64,000 bases of DNA, from contig QNGE01001679.1 of the NCBI GenBank assembly GCA_008508345.1, positions 31,092-95,091 of the forward strand. Direction: 5' to 3'. Of the stretch, positions 40,001 through 48,600 are shown piece by piece; the first letter of the stretch is position 1, and each line of letters opens with the position of its first letter. Source of the stretch: Paragonimus westermani (taxonomy: Eukaryota; Platyhelminthes; Trematoda; Plagiorchiida; Troglotrematidae). The notes beneath the pieces are model-generated. The model made no database searches, had not been told where the DNA came from, and saw nothing but the letters and a program-made list of their open reading frames with translations. Both the position numbers and the translations under genes were made by a program.

Positions 40001-43000
40001 TTCTGTAACAGCGTTATACGTATCGCCGCCGAACAATAACCGTTTTCCATTGTTCTAAAAGTGCGTTTGATTCAACAGGTCGATGCGCACTTTTAAGGTA
40101 GCTTAGAAGCCGAGATGTGTCGAACAAGTGTATGAACGTAGTGTCAGCACTTTATTTCTGTACGTCAGCTCAGGTTGAAATTTATAGTGAGCCGTCTGGC
40201 AGTTGAAGCACTCGGAGCAACGTACATCAAAACCGTCCGTTTTCATTCATTTTGATCAGTTTTGCCGTATATGGATTATTGCAGGATCGTCTGTAGCACT
40301 CACAAAAAGCTTACTTGGACCGCCAACGACAGTGTGTTGGTGTTGAACTGCTTTCAAACGGTATACATTGTCAGACACTGTTTCGCGCTCCCCAAAATAG
40401 TTCAGAAGGCGCTTTACAGCCTGAAATTTCAATGTTTTTATGCATAACCACTGTCTCCATAGATGTCATCTTAGATAATGAAGCAGAGGTTGTTCACCGG
40501 TTTGTGAGCTTGAGAAGTCGTATTGATAGTGGCGGAGGCATATAAAATGAAGTAGAGACTCGTATGCTAGGGCGACACTTACAAGTGTGAAGCATCTATC
40601 TGAGGCTTCAAGGGTCAAGTATGCACAACTGCGGGAATTGTGCTGATTTACGGCTGCGAAACTTGGCCGCTAACTGTGGAAAACATAGACCGTCTGCAGC
40701 AATTTGCTCATTGATGTCTTTGTTCGGTCGTTTGCATCGGGTGGCATTAACGAGTAAGCAACGGAGAGGTTAAGAGCAGGGTGTTTGGTATTAAGCACCG
40801 GACGAATTTCTTGTTCATTTCATAAGCACCTCCAAGCCTAGATGGCCAAGTCGTCTACTAAGGATTTTGGCTAATCTTATATCGCGCTGAATGCCTTTTA
40901 CAGACGCTGGGACCTTCTGGCATAAAGGTGATCTGCTGTGGAGAAGTGAAGTGGTTCACCAAGGTGCTGGTCACCTTAAGTCGAGTTCGTTTCCCAGAGT
41001 AGAACTCTTGCGACTTACAGAATTGGTGGCTGGATAATTTAGGTGAGCTGATAGCTAATGCGGCTTAGAGGGGTAAGTGTCGCTCTTTGGCCGAGTTTCC
41101 TGTGTAATCTGTAAAGAAGCTTATCTTGCTGATCCAACCTTACTCGGTCGTTTGTTTGCAGGGTGTAGACACTGTGATGTTGAATGTTTGAGTACAAACA
41201 GCATTCTCTTTTTCACCACCTATGATTTTCTCTTTTCCTGCCGGTTATTTTTCGTTCCATTATCAGTGCGAACCACCGGTATATTGCCGTATTTAATGAT
41301 GATGGCTGTACAAACGTCTCATCTTGTCATTAAGAAGGTTTCATTGGGCCGAGGTTTCGCAACTACCCTTCAACTGGTTCGTCAATTTCAAGGTTATTTA
41401 TGAAGTTCTCTCGGAATGACATTTCCGTCCACCATCTACATGCCGACATCATCCTTTTAGCTCACACCATGCTTTCTGTGTTGCTCTGACTGCCATCTTC
41501 ATTGTTTGTTTTGTGTCGGCCAGGTTTTTTAGTTTATTTTTTCGTTCTTGACCGCGGCTCTCGAGGGTGACGTTTACACCTATGTTCGTCAATCCAGCTC
41601 ACTCGTGACTCACTGTTAAAGAGGGTGTGGCACAGCGATCGCTTTGTGATACTCGGAATTAAGGGCTTTGAATAGCCCTAGAAATCGTACTTGAACTGAA
41701 TCCTCCCACTCAAGTAATAAGCAGAAGACCTGGTACTGGTAGCAATAGGCATTTGTTATTCATGAGTTGAGACGCCGAATTTACAGATGTACAACAGTAT
41801 TAAAGAAATCACAGTCTGTCATTGGGTGATCATATTAGCACATGCAAAGTCATAAACTGTATGTTAATTGGTCTAATACGGAGCAAACAGATTGGTGAAA
41901 AACGGAAGGCACAACACTGAGACCGTTCGTCCAGTCCTGATGTTGTATCTTTAACGTGATATTTGGATTGGTCGTTTGTCAGATCTTCTGTTGTGTCGAG
42001 GTTTGGATACGCGGTGAATCGAGTAGATTTCCACCACACGCTATTCCTTGCACTTGGAATTAGCCTTCAGCCTCAGACCTCGACTTTGAATTTTGGCACA
42101 CACTCCGACCTCATGAATTCTCTCTTTTGCTGTTGGAACCGGCTTTGGAATGCATTACTTCTTCGCAGAGGGTAAAGACTATTACAAAAGAGATTGCTCC
42201 AGCTAGTTAACACAACCGTCGATTGTTTCTTCCGGCGGATATCGTACTCCGCTTGCTCCGTCCTACACGTTTCATAAATTCAACGTTTAGTTGGCTTAAT
42301 TTCCATTTTCTTAGCGTGTTTTGTGAAAACCGTCCGCGGAAACAATTATACAACCAGCTGTTCCGATGATTTGTCTTATAATGCCGGATCTCTGGAGGAT
42401 GTTCCGCTGTGATACAAAAGGGCTTGGGGCAATACTTAATGTGACTGGTGTCAAAATATTTTATTTCAGACAGTTATCGTTGTTCACTCACAAGCAAGGT
42501 AGTGAATAGTAGTGATACATCCTGTCTGTCGTGTTCAACTGAATTGGTTGGTTTTCCACCGATCGGCCCACTGATGAGCTGGCATAAAATGATGCCTCAG
42601 CAGTATCACTGACAACAATCCATCGGTGGTTTCCAGTGATGATTAACTACCATATGTTTGCTAGAGAAAGTCCTAATTTTTCCAAACTTGAACCACTGGG
42701 TTCTCTTTAGCAGCTTCATCAGAGCAGAGTGAATGTGCACGTGGCGATGTGTTAACATCATCATATCATCTGTTATGAACGTATTATGTGCTGACAATAT
42801 ACATTAAACAACTGGGGACGGGCTTCGAATGAAGTTAAAGGATAAACGGTTGAGATGCCACAGGAATTAATTTAAGAAATCCTCATGTTTGAATTCACGC
42901 AAGCAACGCAAAATTACCCACCCTGGGAAACAAGCACGCGAGCTGCAAGTGTGGCTTTCGTTGACACATTTTCTTAATTTCTCTTCCTTTGAAAACTTTT

Positions 43001-44213
43001 TGGTCAATTTATGACTGCATTCATTCCACTGAATTGCGTTGACCGCTGTACATTCGTGCGCTCCTCCACAGAGGCCTAGTTAGTCATGGGTACCCCATTC
43101 TGGGAAGAAACCACAATCGAGTTAAACGGTAGCTGGCTGAATGGGATGTATTCAAACGCTGTGAAGTACTCGGCAGGTATAGAAGGGTGCAACCGAATAG
43201 CAATGATGAGTTGTTTCATTCCTTCCAAATATGTGGAAATTCAGCTATTGCACTATAGAGATATTGCAAGTTGCAATTAAAGGCAGTGTTGCCTCTTCAA
43301 GTCAGATCTTAAACAGCTACTTGATGCTTTTTACTCCTGTCCGTTGTTTGCCCGACATTTTTTATATTCAAAGTTATTTCTTCTAGCAAGGTTTTGTTAA
43401 AACCGCTCTTGTGAACGGATTCGGCTATCGTGACAAGACTAGAGGTCGTGGTAGCTAGTTTTCGTCGACTACTGAAATCACTCACGGCAGACCATCCTCG
43501 GGGTTATTGCCACTTCATAAAATAGTTACATGGGAAGGATCTACCATTCCGCAATTGTTGAATATAAACGAGTTTCTGTTTCCCCCTTGTTCATAATCTC
43601 TTTTTAGTTGTATTGGCCGTCCAGTTTGGTCCCAGCTACAGAGCAGTTCGTCCGTTCTTCGAAGGAGTCCGACGAACTGTTTGCAGTCTGTAAACCCCAC
43701 CTGAGTCTCGCTCGACGTATACGCATCAGTGTGGAACATCATTTATTATCATCCTGCAGCCTACTTGAAGAAGTGGCGCATCTGGATCCAACCCCTTCCG
43801 AAGCTATTTTATCCGAAGTGATCTCCACTCTCCATGCTCCGGTTACCTTGTCTGCCACCGATCATCCTGTATTTATTCGCATGAAGACCAAACCGTCTGC
43901 CTGTGAGCTTTGTCGATTCATTGAGGAGGCGCGTACTAGCGATACTCAGGGTTCCGCTTCGCTTTCTTCCGTTCAAGCCTATCTTCTCTTTGGATTAAGT
44001 GAATTGGCCTACTGCCGAGCTTTGTCTACTTCGCTCGTTGGTGCTAGCGAACGTCGCCGTAGAGCTCAACTCGGTCGACGACTACGCAGAAAAACAAAAC
44101 AACATTGCCAGAGTTCTCACAATTCCGACTGCTTTGTTAACGATTTGTCTTCAGGACAAATATTGACCACTTCCTCTGATGTTCACCTCCGACACATATT
44201 GTTTGACGAATGA
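28006..44213 (+). CDS. LARP7: La-related protein 7 (LARP7) homologue
   Basis: Six supported exons (28497-28776, 30644-30899, 31815-31948, 37231-37431, 37776-38152, 43608-44213) and one tentative first exon (28006-28056) join with every junction phase consistent: 1,905 nt, 634 residues plus TGA. The order is La domain (about residues 30-110, QVEFYLSAGNL then CRDRFF), RRM1 (RNP2 TVLVCGIP; RNP1 RGFAFVEF preceded by the LARP7-like GEVLYINLPHYHSSG), a charged middle, and a Ser/Arg-rich C-terminus. In animals LARP7 caps the 3' U-rich end of 7SK RNA in the complex that restrains P-TEFb, and also acts in U6 snRNA modification; both roles are inferred here. Human LARP7 is 582 residues, so length fits. 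The C-terminal xRRM is not clear: only a helix of the ELAYCRAL type followed by an Arg-rich run recalls it. Introns 4 and 6 are swollen by mobile DNA. Confidence 0.88.
28497..28776 (+). CDS. LARP7: LARP7 exon, La domain
   Basis: The acceptor is TTTTTTTTCAG at 28496 and the donor GTAAGT at 28777. The exon encodes nearly the whole La domain: QVEFYLSAGNL, the RFFSREMEK helix, the GGIPIELLLQCRRL segment and the VKKSSLIKL end. The aromatic and Asn residues of the first helix, which form the UUU-3'OH pocket in La proteins, are in place. Confidence 0.92.
29191..29304. repeat. Foldback in LARP7 intron
   Basis: The arm at 29,191-29,226 pairs imperfectly with 29,255-29,304 around a 28-nt loop (GCAGCTGTCGCATTCC against GGAATGTGACAGCTG). 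The left arm plus GGACTTTCC resembles, in reverse, the tail of the hammerhead SINE at 62,420-62,460, so this may be a foldback made from that SINE tail. Confidence 0.5.
29520..29650. repeat. Interspersed repeat, copy 2
   Basis: Second copy of the repeat at 27,555-27,690, in the same orientation, lying inside a LARP7 intron. The shared part includes CCACATGTGAC and TTTTCACTTGAGTCAATCG. Confidence 0.5.
30644..30899 (+). CDS. LARP7: LARP7 exon, RRM1 first half
   Basis: The acceptor is CTTCCAG at 30643. The exon carries the link after the La domain, RNP2 (TVLVCGIP), an acidic insert of about 30 residues between strand 1 and helix 1 that is longer than in vertebrate LARP7, then helix 1 and strand 2 (WLREIFSEFGEVLYINLP). 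The donor GTGAGT at 30900 leaves phase 2. Confidence 0.92.
31815..31948 (+). CDS. LARP7: LARP7 exon, RRM1 second half
   Basis: The acceptor is CCCACTAG at 31814. One base completes a His codon, giving the HYHSSG turn and RNP1 RGFAFVEF, then helix 2 (NSKNAKTASKAM). The donor GTGAGT at 31949 leaves phase 1. Confidence 0.92.
32190..34245 (+). mobile_element. LINE (EN-RT) in LARP7 intron 4
   Basis: A 5'-truncated, frame-broken but fairly complete non-LTR element. In order: endonuclease block LIGDMNAQVGRLG near 32,320, the SDHALV end of the endonuclease near 32,605, a charged linker open for 104 codons from 32,843 (WLVEKVEEMETAVASGN), then reverse transcriptase with EEQAGFRHGRGCMDHIF near 33,530, FLDYRGAFDSVHR near 33,635, WADDKVLLF near 33,945 and FVYPGSCISGG near 34,030, ending near GGETWPL at 34,220. 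Several stops and frameshifts make it inactive. It has the same orientation as the host gene, and a relative lies in intron 6. Confidence 0.85.
34878..35002 (+). repeat. Left arm of 125-bp perfect inverted repeat
   Basis: Pairs without a mismatch, as I read it, with 36,587-36,711. Weaker pairing continues outward to about 34,795 and 36,790 and inward through a GTGCACACTGAGAAGGC segment to about 35,030. It looks like the arm of a foldback or DNA transposon. Confidence 0.85.
35814..35912 (-). repeat. tRNA-derived foldback (SINE-like)
   Basis: On the minus strand an A-box-like AGCAGAGTGG (35,903-35,912) is followed 43 nt later by a perfect B box GGTTCGAATCC (35,849-35,859) within a 5-bp T-arm stem. 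The B-box part is itself enclosed by a 14-bp perfect inverted repeat ATGAGACCCAACTG (35,814-35,827 with 35,872-35,885). A full tRNA cloverleaf does not form, so this is a tRNA-derived Pol III element rather than a tRNA gene. Confidence 0.65.
36294..36446. repeat. Small MITE-like foldback
   Basis: GACGGAAGTTCACTGGAAAG at 36,294 and its reverse complement form ending 36,446 make 26-nt terminal inverted repeats matching at 23 positions, around 101 nt. It is nested between the arms of the 125-bp inverted repeat. No target-site duplication is clear. Confidence 0.6.
36587..36711 (-). repeat. Right arm of 125-bp perfect inverted repeat
   Basis: Reverse complement of 34,878-35,002. About 1.58 kb separates the arms. 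No transposase-like open frame lies between them, so any element here is non-autonomous. Confidence 0.85.
37231..37431 (+). CDS. LARP7: LARP7 exon, charged middle region
   Basis: The acceptor is TTAAACAG at 37230 and the donor GTGAGT at 37432; phase 1 at both ends fits the neighbours. It encodes a basic, domain-free stretch (RRYVWRTCSRKNKQIQAAF). A second open frame overlaps but does not fit the phases. The product region has no recognised domain. Confidence 0.72.
37527..37628. repeat. 51-bp perfect tandem duplication in LARP7 intron 5
   Basis: Two identical 51-bp units abut (37,527-37,577 and 37,578-37,628) in the 344-nt intron between exons 37,231-37,431 and 37,776-38,152. Each unit starts GTGAACTACTACGTGGTCTA. 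The identity points to a recent event or an assembly duplication. Confidence 0.9.
37776..38152 (+). CDS. LARP7: LARP7 exon, basic/aromatic then acidic linker
   Basis: The acceptor is TTCGTTTGCAG at 37775. It begins Tyr-Glu-Leu (T|AC) and encodes ARSKYLRESYGEPRREKLRV, then a Trp-rich stretch (STWEFWRSKFYVWLHAWV), then an acidic Ser/Thr-rich linker. The chosen donor is GTTAGT at 38153 in phase 0, which matches the next exon; the exact donor is less sure than the others. Confidence 0.72.
38330..38428 (+). repeat. Left arm of 99-bp perfect inverted repeat
   Basis: Matches the reverse complement of 38,783-38,881 throughout. It lies at the start of LARP7 intron 6. The unit contains CTGAGGAAGG and GAAACGTTGAG on the minus strand. 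Confidence 0.9.
38676..38782. other. Assembly gap (107 N)
   Basis: A run of N ends exactly where the right inverted-repeat arm begins, so the gap length is probably an estimate and the palindrome itself is the likely reason the assembly broke. Confidence 0.95.
38783..38881 (-). repeat. Right arm of 99-bp perfect inverted repeat
   Basis: Reverse complement of 38,330-38,428. About 354 nt, including the N gap, separate the arms. Confidence 0.9.
39840..41310 (+). mobile_element. LINE RT half and 3' tail in LARP7 intron 6
   Basis: Broken + strand frames match the element at 33,530-34,240: RSRQGCVGQIF near 39,960, YRRRTITVF near 40,025, SAFDSTGRCALL near 40,065, then VVHRFVSLRSRIDSGG near 40,490 and a 3' UTR that ends GCGAACCACCGGTATATTGC near 41,285 followed by a TGATGATGG tail. 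This 3' end matches the window start. The copy is older than the intron 4 copy, with more stops. Confidence 0.75.
43608..44213 (+). CDS. LARP7: LARP7 terminal exon
   Basis: The acceptor is ATCTCTTTTTAG at 43607, phase 0. The 606-nt open exon ends at TGA 44211-44213. Codon use looks coding and it is the longest exon in the window. Near the end, ELAYCRALST followed by RRRRAQLGRRLRRK recalls the extra C-terminal helix and basic tail of the LARP7 xRRM, but the beta-strand part of an xRRM is not evident. It could instead be the end of a different gene joined by chance phase. Confidence 0.7.
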   Translation: MYWPSSLVPATEQFVRSSKESDELFAVCKPHLSLARRIRISVEHHLLSSCSLLEEVAHLDPTPSEAILSEVISTLHAPVTLSATDHPVFIRMKTKPSACELCRFIEEARTSDTQGSASLSSVQAYLLFGLSELAYCRALSTSLVGASERRRRAQLGRRLRRKTKQHCQSSHNSDCFVNDLSSGQILTTSSDVHLRHILFDE

Positions 44214-45340
44214 GTATTGAGTCACTCCAAATGTGCAATCAGGCTTCATGGCATTTCTGTATCGTTGCATTTTTGTACTTTGATGCTACTTCCTATCAAG
44301 GTCAGAATAGCGCAATACAATCAAGTCGAAAATTTTATTTTGGGTGTCACTGAGTTGCTTTTGGTTAATCAGATTGGGAGCAATTAACTGGACGTTATTC
44401 CGCCTTCAGCCTAACATTTCGCGAACATTCAGAAAACCTATACTGGCAGCTCTGCGCAGAATCTCTGAAACAAATAAGTGAGCCAGATGCACTTCAAATT
44501 TTACTCTAACGTGATACTACTTTGGACGCACACCCTCTATTGTTATCCTAATTGTCTTTTAGTGACAGTGCGCCCATCATCTTGCTGCCTTTACCGTGGC
44601 TTCTACGATGTTGGAGGTTGTAGTGATTGGAATACAGTTTAAAGCAAGATGGAAACGAAAGGAAGAGAAAACTAGAATACACAATAGGACGGGTTGTAGA
44701 ATTATACTGATAAGTGTCACCAAAAAACAACCAGCTTTAGTGAGTAAAGTAATAAGCAGTAGCGATGATGCAATGAGGCAGATTCCGCCTTTCCCCAATA
44801 ATGTGCGGACAGTACTCAGAATGCACGATTGTTTTAAAAGGAGAATAAATGCAGTCGCTCTGTCTGTTGCAGTCGGTAACCCCGTGGTCAGGACTCCTCG
44901 GGTATGTTGAGGCTACTGACTTCGCTGAACCGACTTAGCGCAGTTTGAATTATTGACCGACTTTCGAGGGTTTAGGTTGTTTGTGGCCCAGCCTTGAATC
45001 CTAGCTGTGCTACTTGGTTCTACGATTAATTTACAAATTATCCACAGTTTGTGCGTTCAAATTTTCGGACATCTGTACACAGTGTGGTACGTTTAGTACT
45101 ATTCTTTGTATGCTTTTTTTCATTTCTCTTTTTATCGGATACATCGTGGTACAATATGGCCTCGGGAGACGTATACCATTCGAAGCTGGAATGTACTTTG
45201 TGAACTGATCCGTGTAATTTCTTCCGCTAGTCTTCGCCACAATATTTGTTACTTTCTAATAAATATCGGTATGTAACCTTTTCTTCCCTAACAGTGGTCG
45301 GTGGTCACTGCTTTTTTGCTATTTCTGTTTTTACGATCAC
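44214..45340. other. LARP7 3' flank
   Basis: The LARP7 3' UTR must lie here. The first AATAAA on the + strand is at 44,844-44,849, about 630 nt after the stop; whether it is the poly(A) signal cannot be told. No other gene seen. Confidence 0.45.
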
Positions 45341-45359
45341 TTGTTATTTAAGGTAACTG

Positions 45360-45690
45360 AACATCTGATTCACAGAGGTTTAAACATACCCATTCTGTAT
45401 TTGGCGAGGCTTGACGCTTTATGTAAGACAACTGAAATAACTGTCACTATTGACCGTAAATCAATTACCAACGCCACTGTTGCACATATAGCTGACACCA
45501 ACCATCGCATAGACGTTAAAGTATTCAGGGTTATCTACAGAGCGGCCAACGCTAAACCAAAAACAGCCTGTCAGCGCAGTCTGGCGACCGCCGAATCGAT
45601 TGTAATCAGATTACGCAACCCTAACCTGTGCTCTCAAAAGAAGTTTGTTCAATCCTTGCAACTTCTGTGGTCACACCACACAATTATTTA
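45360..45690 (+). mobile_element. Penelope-like endonuclease remnant
   Basis: An open frame from 45,341 reads VAHIADTNHRIDVKVFRVIY, then ATAESIVIRLRNPNLCSQKK and VQSLQLLW before its stop. A histidine-containing DTGH-like box, a YR turn, an A-E-x-I-x-I-R helix and a final LxLxW match the C-terminal end of the GIY-YIG endonuclease domain in Penelope-like elements of flukes. The GIY-YIG core and the reverse transcriptase are not seen upstream. Confidence 0.55.
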
Positions 45691-47099
45691 ACTCTGACCG
45701 TGTGACATTACACCCAGCCAACGGCCGATCTGGGTCTAACCAATTATTGCGTGGAGTCTAGCAGTAGCCCCCACTATCATTCGTTAAGAGTCGCTCTCTC
45801 TTTCTACGGCTTGTCTTAGGACGTCCTGATCAAACCTATGTAATCGTATTGACTTGATAAAGAACTATCGAAAACAATTGTTCGTTACTTCTGATCTTGA
45901 GGAATTTTTCTGACTGTTGAGAATTTGTTTTTTCTTCAGTTTTATGACTGCACGAATAAGTACGCTGCACATAATACTGGCCACATTGCCATTTGGTTGA
46001 CTTACTCTTTGTGTTGTCGCTGCTGTTCTGGTCTTGAGTTAAGTACATTTCGATTTCTCCTATCTATTTCAAACTACTACATCCGGCGTGGTAGTAAGCT
46101 TTCTGGTAGTGATTATTCACACTTTGGGGAATCAGTATTCACTCACGTCCATGGGCTATCGAGGATTATTTGGGACGTTTTGAAATTTGATGTATCGCAA
46201 ACGAATATTTGAAAGGAGAGAGGAAAACCGTATTTTCTCGCGGTCATTAGCAACGATGCGTACGCCCTAACTAAAAACCTAGCATATTCCTCTATTTCCC
46301 TATGTTTCTTTGAAGCCTCTGCCCTTAAACATTTTCCACTTATCCACTTTAAAGTTGTTGAAAGGGCGAAAATTGGCACTTTAATGTAGGGAGAAAATCA
46401 GCATGTTCGTGCACTTATGTTTAAGATTCAAACCACAAACTGTAATTTCGGTGATCAGCTAAAAATTTGGCTAAGGGATCAATTAACTGCGGGTATCAAT
46501 ACCTGTGGTCTCCATCGGAATTTATGGCCACTACTTGAGTTGTACTACTACTCCAGCATAGTCCTGTAAATTATTTCCATGTGTTGCATCTGTACTGAAC
46601 GACGAGCCAGTTGCGTTACGTAATGTCACTCTAAGAAGGTAAGGTGCTAAAGAGATGCAGTGTTTGAAATACCCCATTCTGTTCAGCACTAAAACAACTG
46701 TAAGTTACGTGGTCATAAACAATCTCGATTTACCTACAATTTTCACAGCTTCGAATGTCATGAATGTGGTATGATATATCTGGTCCATACCGTTTCAGTG
46801 TGGATTGGTGAATCGGTAATTGTTTTCAGGTTGTTCCTGTACATATCAGTTCAGTGTTCCCATCTTTAATCACGTTCACCATTTTCGATGTCATCAAATC
46901 TGTTATACGCATCATTTTTAAATAATCACTTTCAGGTGTGTCCGCGTTCACATATGCACGTTTGTCATGCTCTCTGTTTTGGGTGTATTTTCTTGCGGTT
47001 GCTGGTGGTATTGCGATTTTCGATCTCCGCTGGTGACAATGTTATTCTATCACTTTACATATCCTCGCTCATCTGGTTGTCTTAAATGCTAACCATGTG
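45691..47099. other. Gene-free stretch
   Basis: No supported gene. About 45,950-46,090 has a weak, divergent likeness to about 50,710-50,880 (AATACTG, GTTGACT and following pyrimidine-rich text), perhaps an old repeat pair. Confidence 0.4.
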
Positions 47100-48600
47100 C
47101 CAACCACTTCTGACCAAGTAACCTCAAACGATTACACATAGTTTCATCGCCGTCATGTACAATTTAACCTTCACGCCCAAACAATTTCGTGGGTTTTTCG
47201 TAGCCTTCTCTTACACCCACTTCACATACCGTCCGCGTCGTTTCACAGCTGCAATTTTCATCCCATTCGAGATCGCTTCTTGTGCACGCCATCACCATTT
47301 AGCCAAGTGACTAATGAGTGTCTCTGAAGAAAGTTTTATTTTGGAAATTCCTGTTAGCTTTCTCGCACGCGCTCGGCAACGTCCGCCGGCTTAGCTTCCT
47401 CCAGCACGGGATTCAATAACCAACGCGACCCCTCTGACCTGTCTTTATCCCGAATCCCCTCGTTGCACCGCTGTTGACGCACCGACTTCTCGGACATTCT
47501 TCCGACGATGTTCTTATAGTTGCAAGCAGCACAGTGTACACCTCGGATTAAAAAACCCCATGACTTAAACTACCAGTGCTTTCCAAAACATTACTTTTCC
47601 ATAAGTTACTCCCGCACGAGATCAGACATCTCAGTATTCCCCCCGGGCCTCTGACACCGGACGTACCAACGTGCTTCTCATTTTATCTCCCCTACTACAC
47701 CCTCACTATTCAGGACTGACGCAGAAAACAATCTCTATCGCTCATCCATACGAGTCCAGCTTCTGTCACGCCATATTTCAACCAGTGTTGGAAACTGTGA
47801 TATAGTAAGCATTACCTAATGCTGATAATGCAAGAGAAACATGACTAGCATAATGTTTTCGCTGTACGGGCACTTTTATTTGTTTATTGCTGCACAGTCT
47901 ACTTCGATCTCTGCCCGATTTGCTTTTGTGGCCCTAAATCAAACGCTTTACCAGACTATACCAGATGATTTGTGCACGTTTACAAGTAGTCGTTCATGTT
48001 GTTTGTGCAAACCACAGATATCTCCAAACAAGGATTATTGTCCATTAAACGGTTGGCGCGGATAACACTACCGGCACCGAACCCGCGCTCTGTTTTCTCC
48101 CCATTTACTTGACGTTCATTAGCACGACCTGCCTGGGGATATCCCTCAATTTAAACATCGCGTATTGTTCCTGGGCCTTTGGATGTGCCCTTCTGTTGAT
48201 TTCTACCTGATCGCGTTCATCGCGTAGGGTTTTTTGCGTTAACTAGTTTTTAAATTATTGCGTTGAGTTCCATCACTTTCACCATGTATTTGTTGGACCT
48301 TCACTTACGCCACTGTGCTCTAAAAAATTGTCTTGTTGAAAACATTCCGAAAAATGTCAAAATCTTTGAAATCAGCAAACCTTCCAGATGATACGTTCAT
48401 ATTTCATCCCCGGTGAATTTCATATCTTTTTCAAATTACTCGCCCTTGCATGTTTGTCTAAATTTCACACATCTTGGGCACTTGCACATATTTGCTGAGC
48501 CTTTCGAAGAACCATTTAGAGCACCGTTCAACCGAAGTCCCCTGAGGCTCCCACCTCCCAACCTACGATAAACGTTTCATCCCGTTTGCCTTTGTATACA
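47100..48600. other. C-rich, strand-skewed block of unknown nature
   Basis: C greatly exceeds G on the + strand (for example 24 C to 9 G in 47,401-47,460) over roughly 1.5 kb, unlike the T-rich sequence around it. Frames are short on both strands, and I recognise no element. It may be a decayed mobile element with biased codon use. Confidence 0.5.

Noticed and set aside
42574..42640. CTGATGAG at 42,574 as another hammerhead
   Set aside because: No GAAA box or pairing stem II at the right distance.
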